From assembly GCA_963764215.1 (NCBI GenBank), contig CAVXRS010000006.1, positions 186,001-250,000 on the forward strand: a stretch of 64,000 nt of DNA, written 5' to 3'. A program made the translations under genes and the position numbers. The stretch's first letter is position 1. Each line of letters begins with the position of its first letter. Positions 58,276-64,000 of this stretch are shown one piece after another. Source of the DNA: JAFDWI01 sp963764215. Its GTDB lineage: Bacteria; Actinomycetota; Acidimicrobiia; Acidimicrobiales; Iamiaceae. The notes under the pieces are model-generated. The model was given only the letters and a program-made list of their open reading frames with translations, searched no databases and was not told the DNA's origin.

Positions 58276-60621
58276 TCAGCCCTGGGTGGTGCCGGCTGCG
58301 AACGCGTCCGGGAGACGATTCCGCCACGCGGCCGTCACCTCGTCGACGCCGAGGTCGAGCACGGCTGTGCCTTCGGCGGCGACCACCCGGAGCCGGTCGC
58401 CGTCGACCGAGCCGAGAAGACGGGCGGGGACGTCGGCGTCGAGATGCCGCCGATGGACCTCTTTGAGCTGTTCCGCGGTGACACACAGCACGACCCGGGA
58501 CGGGGCTTCGCCGAACAGCCAGGGCACCGGGGCCGCATCCGCCGGGAGCGTCACCTGAACGCCCCGGCCCGAACGCGCGGCGGCCTCGGCGAGCACCCCG
58601 ACGAGCCCGCCGTCGGCGACGTCTCCCACGCCCACGACCAGGCCGTCGGCCACGATGTCGCGCACCAGGTCACACACTTTTGCGTGCTGCGCTGCGTCCA
58701 GTGCCGCCAGCGAACCGCCGCACCGGCCATGGCCGAATGCCCACCGCGATCCGGCCAGGCCGCTGGGCACGTCACCACCCGATCCGTCCCCGACCGGGTC
58801 CGGGCCCAACAGCACCAGGCGGGCGCCGTCTTCCAGCTCCAGCCCCGGTGGCCGTCGGACGAGCTCGTCGATGATGCCGAGCATGCCCACAACGGGAGTC
58901 GGGTCGATGTCCGCGTCGCCCGAGGCGTTGTAGAAGCTGACGTTCCCACCGATCACCGGCACCCCGAGCGCCCGACATGCCTCGCCCATGCCGTCCACCG
59001 ATTCGCTGAATTGCCACATCACCTCGGGCCGTTCCGGATTGCCGAAGTTCAGGCAGTTGACCAGTGCCAGTGGACGGGCGCCCACGCAGGCGAGGTTCAG
59101 CGCCGCTTCGGCGACCACGGCGGCGGTTCCCCGACGCGGATCGATCGCGCACCAACGGTGGTTGCCGTCGGTGGTCAACGCGATTCCCCGACCGGTCTCC
59201 ACTCCGGTGTCGGGGTGGCGGAGCCGAAGCACCGCCGCGTCCGAACCTGGCCCGGTCACGGTGTTGAGGAACAACTGGTGGTCGTACTGCGACCAGATCC
59301 AGCGGGTGTCGGCGAGCCCGGCCAGGACGTCGGCACCGAGTCCGTCAGGATCGTCCAGGCCCTCGAGATGGGCCGCGGGGTCGTCGGCCCGACGCTCGGC
59401 GAGATCCGCCGGTTCGGCGCGGGGCCGGTCATAGAGCGGTGCGTCCTCCTCGAGGGACTTCGCGGGCACGTCCGCGAGCACCTCGGCATCGGCGCCGGTG
59501 TCGGTGAGCACCCGGAGCCGTCCACCGGCATTGACCGTGCCGATCACCGAGGCACGAATCTCCCAGCGGCGCGCCACCTCGAGCACGTCGTCGAGCTGTT
59601 CGGGGGCGACGATCGCCAGCATCCGCTCCTGGGACTCACTGGTCATGACCTCGACCGGGTTCATGCCGGGCTCGCGCCGCGGGATCTCCGACACGTACAC
59701 GTCCATGCCCGAGTTGCCCTTCGCGGCGGTCTCGCTGGTGGCACAGGTGATGCCCGCGCCACCGAGGTCCTGCACGCCGACGACGAGGTCGCGGGCGTAC
59801 AGCTCCAGGCAGGCCTCGATCAGACGTTTCTCCTCGAACGGGTCACCGACCTGCACGCTGGGGCGTTTGGACGAGTCGTCGTCGCCGTCGTCGAAGCCGG
59901 CCGACGCGAGCACCGACACCCCACCGATGCCGTCACGGCCGGTGGTCGAACCGAGCAGCACGGCGAGGTTGCCCACACCGGTCGCCCGGCCCAGCACGAG
60001 GTTCTCCACCGGCAGGATGCCCAGCGCGAGCACGTTGACGAGCGGATTGCCCGCATAGGTCGCATCGAAGACCGCCTCACCACCGATGGTCGGCACGCCC
60101 ACCGAGTTGCCGTACCCCGAGATCCCCGACACGACTCCCTCGGCGACCCACCGACTGCGGGCGTCGTCGAGCGGGCCGAAACGCAACGGGTCCATCAGCG
60201 CGATCGGTCGGGCGCCCATCGAGAAGATGTCCCGGAGGATCCCGCCGGCCCCCGTCGCCGCACCCTGGTAGGGCTCGATGAACGACGGATGATTGTGGCT
60301 CTCGATGCGCAGCGCCAGGGCGATGCCGTCGCCGACGTCGACCACGCCGGCCCCTTCGCCCGGGCCGACCAACACGTGGGGCGCTTCGGTGGGCAGACGG
60401 CGCAGGTGGATCCGCGATGACTTGTAGGAACAGTGCTCGGACCACATCACCGAGTACATCGCCAGTTCGAGTCCATTCGGGTTCCGACCGATGGTGTCGA
60501 CGATCGTGGCGACCTCGTCGTCGGTCAGGCCGAGCGCCCGGTACACCTCCGGATCGAGGCCGAGCTCGGTGTGCGGTGTTCGGTCGGTTCGTCCTGCTGC
60601 AGTCTCGGCCACGGTCGCCAT
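58276..60621 (-). CDS. purL: Phosphoribosylformylglycinamidine synthase subunit PurL
   Basis: A 781-residue small-type PurL. NPNGLELAMYSVMWSEHCSY is the family N-terminal block; IESHNHPSFIEPYQGAATGA, GVQDLGGAGITCATSETAAK and CLNFGNPERPEVMWQFSESV follow. It forms FGAM from FGAR with ATP, using ammonia delivered by PurQ/PurS, which are not in this window. ATG 60619-60621 (MATVAETAAG) is chosen because the sequence upstream lacks protein character. It is first in the purL-purF-purM transcript. Confidence 0.96.
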   Translation of the reverse strand: MATVAETAAGRTDRTPHTELGLDPEVYRALGLTDDEVATIVDTIGRNPNGLELAMYSVMWSEHCSYKSSRIHLRRLPTEAPHVLVGPGEGAGVVDVGDGIALALRIESHNHPSFIEPYQGAATGAGGILRDIFSMGARPIALMDPLRFGPLDDARSRWVAEGVVSGISGYGNSVGVPTIGGEAVFDATYAGNPLVNVLALGILPVENLVLGRATGVGNLAVLLGSTTGRDGIGGVSVLASAGFDDGDDDSSKRPSVQVGDPFEEKRLIEACLELYARDLVVGVQDLGGAGITCATSETAAKGNSGMDVYVSEIPRREPGMNPVEVMTSESQERMLAIVAPEQLDDVLEVARRWEIRASVIGTVNAGGRLRVLTDTGADAEVLADVPAKSLEEDAPLYDRPRAEPADLAERRADDPAAHLEGLDDPDGLGADVLAGLADTRWIWSQYDHQLFLNTVTGPGSDAAVLRLRHPDTGVETGRGIALTTDGNHRWCAIDPRRGTAAVVAEAALNLACVGARPLALVNCLNFGNPERPEVMWQFSESVDGMGEACRALGVPVIGGNVSFYNASGDADIDPTPVVGMLGIIDELVRRPPGLELEDGARLVLLGPDPVGDGSGGDVPSGLAGSRWAFGHGRCGGSLAALDAAQHAKVCDLVRDIVADGLVVGVGDVADGGLVGVLAEAAARSGRGVQVTLPADAAPVPWLFGEAPSRVVLCVTAEQLKEVHRRHLDADVPARLLGSVDGDRLRVVAAEGTAVLDLGVDEVTAAWRNRLPDAFAAGTTQG

Positions 60622-60748
60622 CGTAGGAGCCGAGGTGAACAGCCCGGTATCGGCCCACGGGTAGGATTGCCCGAACGCCGGAGCACGCAGCCCGTGGATC
60701 GCTGCAGTGCCCGCCCGGATCGACGAGACAGACCAGGGATATCCGCTG

Positions 60749-61483
60749 ATGAGCAACACCGACCGATCACCAGTCGAGGGCATGGAAGGATCCGACATGC
60801 TCTGTGACGTCGGCGGTGACTCCGCGCTGTTGGACCTCGAGTACGACGCCGCGGCAAGGCGGGCCGCCGAAAGTGGCGCGAAGCGGGTTCTCGACTGGGG
60901 GGCGGGGTTCGGGCATCTGTCGACGCGCCTCGCGGCGCTGGGCATCGAGGTGAGTTCGTTCGACTACCGAAGCGAGCTTCCGCCCGAACCGTCCACCTCG
61001 CAGTTCCGCCAGTACCCGGATCTCTCGATCACCGTGAGCGGCGACCCCGTGCACCTTCCCTATGACGACGAGTCCTTCGACGCGATCGTCAGTCACGGCA
61101 CCCTGGAGCACGTGGCGGATCCGGTCGGAAGTCTCGCGGAACTCCGGCGCATCCTGCGTCCCGGCGGATGGTTGTTCATTTCCAAACTGCCGAACCGCTG
61201 GTCGTACGTCGAGTATCTGGCCCGCAAGACCGGGCGCTACTACCACGGTCGGCTCCCCCACGACCACACCTACACGGTGTCGAGCGCGAAGCTCCTTGTC
61301 GACGTGTGCGGATTCGATGTGATCGAGGCGAAGCGACTGAACCTCGTCCCGCTGACCCATCTGGGCCGCAGGCTCGATGCGACCAGGGCGACCAAAGTGT
61401 GGAAGATGAACGAGGTTCTGGGTCGGATACCGGTCGCCAACCTCCTGGCCACCAACGTCGACGTGGTCGCCCGCAAGCCCTGA
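60749..61483 (+). CDS. Class I SAM-dependent methyltransferase
   Basis: About 244 residues. The SAM-binding motif I is VLDWGAGFGHLSTRLAALG, an acidic loop follows (SSFDYRSE), then VHLPYDDESFDAIVSHGTLE and LAELRRILRPGGWLFISKLP, as in UbiE/methyltransferase type 11 proteins. ATG 60749 with AGGGA upstream is preferred; a GTG at 60707 is possible. It is divergent from purL. The substrate is unknown. Confidence 0.85.
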   Translation: MSNTDRSPVEGMEGSDMLCDVGGDSALLDLEYDAAARRAAESGAKRVLDWGAGFGHLSTRLAALGIEVSSFDYRSELPPEPSTSQFRQYPDLSITVSGDPVHLPYDDESFDAIVSHGTLEHVADPVGSLAELRRILRPGGWLFISKLPNRWSYVEYLARKTGRYYHGRLPHDHTYTVSSAKLLVDVCGFDVIEAKRLNLVPLTHLGRRLDATRATKVWKMNEVLGRIPVANLLATNVDVVARKP

Positions 61484-61499
61484 ATCCGAGTCGAGGGGA

Positions 61500-62225
61500 T
61501 CAGGCTTCGGCGACGCGCCAGCCCAGATACTGGCCATCCCAACTCGTGGCGAACCCATTCAGCGCGTCACGGGAGCGGGCCATTTCCACCTGGGTGAGCG
61601 TCTCGATCTCGGTGACGGTGAACTCCGGTGGCGCGGCATCCGCCACGTCCGGGGCAGCGGCGAACGTCACCGCCAGACCCGCCTCGCGGAGGCTCGCGGC
61701 GGCCTGATCGGCCCGGGCGGGGTCACCGAAGCGGAAGATGTGGGTCACAGAACGCCTCGGCGATCCCTCGCCCGTTGCGCGGGTCACCTCCTCGATCATC
61801 CGGCGATCCCCGTCGGCGACGACCGCGTCGGCGAACAGCGCCCGGTAGACGCTCCACGACGGATCAGGCGAAACGTCGACGTCGTCGACGCCCGACGACG
61901 CGAGCAGCTGGTGACTGCGGGTCCCGTCCGCCGCGTGGAACACCAGATCCCGGAACCCGGGGACGGTCACCGCCGCGGCGAGCAACGCATCGTCCCCGAG
62001 TGCGTCGGCCAGCGCCTGCTCCCGGTCGAGCAGGGCTCTCGACTCGGCGGCGTCGGGAAAGCCCGGGGCGTCGACGCTCCCGAAGCGCAGACGCACCTGC
62101 ACGCGATGCGGCCGCCCCCCGGCCGGGCCGGCTGCGACCAGCCCACCATGGACTCGCAGCCCCGAGAGGGAGTCGTCACGGGACACGATGCCCACCAACC
62201 AGGTTTGGGCGATCTCCTCGGACAC
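61500..62225 (-). CDS. DUF695/RraB-domain protein
   Basis: About 241 residues. The N-terminal half (TWLVGIVSRDD to about residue 130) resembles DUF695, and the C-terminal half SVTHIFRFGDPARADQAAAS, then DALNGFATSWDGQYLGWRV, resembles the RNase E inhibitor RraB fold. Proteins joining the two domains are widespread and poorly studied. The GTG at 62225 has GAGG upstream; ATG 62258 is an alternative. It is convergent with the methyltransferase gene and divergent from the secreted hydrolase gene. Confidence 0.7.
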   Translation of the reverse strand: MSEEIAQTWLVGIVSRDDSLSGLRVHGGLVAAGPAGGRPHRVQVRLRFGSVDAPGFPDAAESRALLDREQALADALGDDALLAAAVTVPGFRDLVFHAADGTRSHQLLASSGVDDVDVSPDPSWSVYRALFADAVVADGDRRMIEEVTRATGEGSPRRSVTHIFRFGDPARADQAAASLREAGLAVTFAAAPDVADAAPPEFTVTEIETLTQVEMARSRDALNGFATSWDGQYLGWRVAEA

Positions 62226-62287
62226 GCCGGGTAGCCTCGCAGGTCTTGCCCGTCCCATCACGCCCTCGCCACGTCAGAGCGCAGTTC

Positions 62288-63775
62288 ATGACCGTCGCCG
62301 TGATCCTGGCGATGGTGGCCGCGTCGGCCGTGTCGTGCACCACTTCGGTTCCGTCGACGAGCTCGGCGTCGTCGGAAGCGACCACGTCCACGACCACCTC
62401 CCCGACGTCGGGGACCGGCTCGATCGACTGGCACGACTGCAACGACGCGCCCCTGCCGTTCCAGTGCGCCACCATCGCGGTGCCCGTCGACCACGCCGTG
62501 CCGAACGGGCCGAAGCTGAAGCTCGCGCTGGTCAAGCTCCCCGCCACCGATCAGGCCCAAAAGGTCGGCCCGCTGCTGGTGAATCCCGGCGGGCCGGGCG
62601 GTTCGGGGATCGATCTCGTCGAGAACAACGTGTGGCAACCGACGATCACCAGGCATTTCGACCTGATCGGTTTCGATCCCCGCGGGGTCGGAAAGTCCAG
62701 CCCCGTCGACTGCCACTTCGACATCTCCAAGTTGTATTCGGTCGACCCCGCCCCGCAGACCCCGGCGGCGGTCGCCAAACTCGAAGCCGTGTCCAAGGCC
62801 TATGTGGCGAGCTGTGAGAAGCACAACGCCGCGCTGCTCCCCCACCTGGGCACCCGCGACGTCGCCGCCGACATGGACGACATCCGCAAAGGGCTCGGCG
62901 AGATGAAGATCAGCTACCTGGGCTACTCGTACGGCACCAGCATCGGCCAGGTGTACGCCGACCTGTTTCCCGGTCACATCCGGGCGATGGTGCTGGACGG
63001 CGTCGTGCGGCTCGGCCAGCCCGGAATCGAAGCGTCGCGTGATCAGGGTGTCGCATTCGACAAGGTGCTCGAGCAGTTCTTCGCCAACTGCAGGCAGCAG
63101 CCCTCCTGTGGGATCCGTGACGACCCGGCCGGCGCCTTCACCCGCATCCGGCAACGGCTCCGCAAGGCGCCGATGGCGACCACGGACCCCGGCCGCAAGC
63201 TGAACATCGGCATGTTCCAGCTCGGGGTCGGTCAGGGACTGTACGCCCAGTCACTCTGGCCCAGACTCGCCACCGCCCTGACCGACGCCACGAACGGTGA
63301 CGGCACCAAGCTGCTCGACCTGGCCGATCAGTACCTCGACCGACAACCGGACGGCACCTATGGCAACCAGACCGACGTGTACTTCGCGGTGAGTTGTCTG
63401 GACTGGGACTGGCCGTCGAAGCCCCAGGCCTTCATCGATGCCGGCCGATCGGTCGCGGCGACCTCGCCGTATCTTGCCGAAGGCACCATCACCGACTACA
63501 TCCGTTGCGCCTACTGGCCCACGCCTCCGCAACCGCTCACGCCCCCCAAGGCCAAGGGGGCGCCGCTCATCGTGGTGGTCTCGACCACCGATGACCCGGC
63601 GACGCCGTATTCGAACGGAGTGGATCTGGCCAAGGAGCTCCCCGACGCGGCGCTCATCACCAAGGTCGGCTCGACGCACACCGCCTACGGCCAGGGCAAC
63701 GCGTGCGTGGACGGCGCGGTGGACGCCTACCTCGTGTCACTGACGCCTCCGAAGTCCGGTCTGCGCTGCTCCTGA
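62288..63775 (+). CDS. Secreted alpha/beta hydrolase, tripeptidyl aminopeptidase (TAP) type
   Basis: About 495 residues. A hydrophobic leader ends in AVSC (Cys17), a possible lipobox, followed by a Ser/Thr-rich linker (STSSASSEATTSTTT). The hydrolase domain shows the oxyanion region VNPGGPGGSG, the nucleophile elbow GYSYGTSIG, and late Asp and His in STTDDPATPYSNG and GSTHTAYG. Family members release peptides or amino acids from N-termini or cleave esters outside the cell. ATG 62288 is used; a TTG at 62246 would add arginines to the signal peptide. It ends in a post-stop repeat. Confidence 0.85.
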   Translation: MTVAVILAMVAASAVSCTTSVPSTSSASSEATTSTTTSPTSGTGSIDWHDCNDAPLPFQCATIAVPVDHAVPNGPKLKLALVKLPATDQAQKVGPLLVNPGGPGGSGIDLVENNVWQPTITRHFDLIGFDPRGVGKSSPVDCHFDISKLYSVDPAPQTPAAVAKLEAVSKAYVASCEKHNAALLPHLGTRDVAADMDDIRKGLGEMKISYLGYSYGTSIGQVYADLFPGHIRAMVLDGVVRLGQPGIEASRDQGVAFDKVLEQFFANCRQQPSCGIRDDPAGAFTRIRQRLRKAPMATTDPGRKLNIGMFQLGVGQGLYAQSLWPRLATALTDATNGDGTKLLDLADQYLDRQPDGTYGNQTDVYFAVSCLDWDWPSKPQAFIDAGRSVAATSPYLAEGTITDYIRCAYWPTPPQPLTPPKAKGAPLIVVVSTTDDPATPYSNGVDLAKELPDAALITKVGSTHTAYGQGNACVDGAVDAYLVSLTPPKSGLRCS

Positions 63776-63870
63776 ACTCCGCTGCGCAGCCGCCAGGCGA
63801 AGCAGCCCCACCAATGACACCCGGATGGCGAAGCCCGAGTTGCAAGGCGCAGCCGCCGCAACTCGAAAGC
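63776..63870 (+). repeat. Post-stop repeat, copy D
   Basis: Begins directly after the TGA of the hydrolase gene. Core AGCCGCCAGGCGAAGCAGC, then CCCGGATGGCGAAGCCCGAGT shared with copy C. The second hairpin is a perfect 8-bp stem, CGAGTTGC (63837-63844) with GCAACTCG (63858-63865), longer than in copy C but in the same place. It ends 5 bases before the convergent stop at 63875. Confidence 0.9.
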
Positions 63871-63874
63871 CAAC

Positions 63875-64000
63875 TCAGCCGGCGAGACCGGCGCCCACCA
63901 GGGGTTCGAGCACGAGCGACGGGTCGTCACCCTGGAGACGTTCCAGCCAGTACTCGGACTCGAACAGCGCCAGCAGCGTCCCATCGGCCCGTGCCATGAC
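63875..64000 (-). CDS. C-terminal end of an unidentified protein (5' truncated)
   Basis: The last 41 residues of a minus-strand gene that begins beyond the window, ending LEPLVGAGLAG at a TGA (63875-63877). The stretch LLALFESEYWLERLQGDDPS looks natural and helical. It is too short to assign. It faces the hydrolase gene across the copy D repeat. Confidence 0.6.
   Translation of the reverse strand, partial: VMARADGTLLALFESEYWLERLQGDDPSLVLEPLVGAGLAG

Noticed and set aside
54424..60420. A plus-strand open frame of nearly 2000 codons
   Set aside because: It runs antisense through purM, purF and purL, which are unmistakable. Long antisense frames are common in GC-rich DNA because of codon-position bias, and the peptide lacks natural composition.

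Overview
The window is 64 kb of high-GC DNA from an actinobacterium. The qcrCAB-type bc1 complex, the caa3-type oxidase and a sterol 14-demethylase locus that keeps the gene content of Mycobacterium tuberculosis Rv0763c-Rv0771 all point that way. Gene content such as Mch, DUF2142, the sugar-acid block and a SigB-like partner switch would fit an Acidimicrobiia-type (Ilumatobacter-like) lineage, but this is inference from remembered families, not a search. There are no rRNAs, CRISPR arrays, prophages or recognisable insertion sequences.

Layout. 0-10 kb: a minus-strand block runs TetR, CYP123-like P450, SDR, CYP51 and ferredoxin, then a hairpin, then SnoaL-like protein, aldehyde dehydrogenase, SDR, hydroxyisobutyrate-dehydrogenase-like protein, carboxymuconolactone-decarboxylase-like protein and an unknown protein. 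10-17 kb: a vapBC pair, two frameshifted genes (DinB-ankyrin, HAD), mesaconyl-CoA hydratase, an aldo/keto reductase and a PAS-GGDEF-EAL protein. 17-20 kb: tRNA-Asp, tRNA-Phe, a DUF2142 membrane protein and a LigD-like protein that has lost its catalytic residues. 20-30 kb: the respiratory region, with qcrCAB on plus facing ctaC-ctaD-ctaE-orf-ctaG-aquaporin on minus. 30-40 kb: a long plus-strand block for sugar or sugar-acid oxidation (membrane protein, gluconate-dehydrogenase subunit 3, GMC oxidoreductase, pyruvate-oxidase-like TPP enzyme, SDR, enolase-superfamily dehydratase, membrane protein, GH15). 42-46 kb: a stress sigma factor with its RsbW-, RsbV- and RsbU-like partners. 46-54 kb: HAD, malic enzyme, pyrE, hemerythrin, a cation/proton antiporter and several membrane proteins. 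55-61 kb: purL-purF-purM. The right end holds a methyltransferase, a DUF695/RraB protein, a secreted hydrolase and a truncated gene.

Two patterns tie the window together. First, a repeat of about 95 bp occurs five times, each copy starting within a few bases of a stop codon. It carries a conserved first hairpin and a second hairpin whose bases change while its pairing is kept. Second, GTTT-N15/16-GGGNA boxes, which resemble the actinobacterial SigB/SigF consensus, lie upstream of the sigma gene itself, the hemerythrin gene, the sugar-oxidation block, its TPP enzyme, the LigD-like gene and possibly the YihY gene. This suggests that much of the window is one stress regulon.

Several conserved genes carry single-base frameshifts, including two that compensate each other across the haem-ligand motif of ctaD. 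Assembly indels are the simplest explanation, so these genes should not be read as true losses without checking reads.
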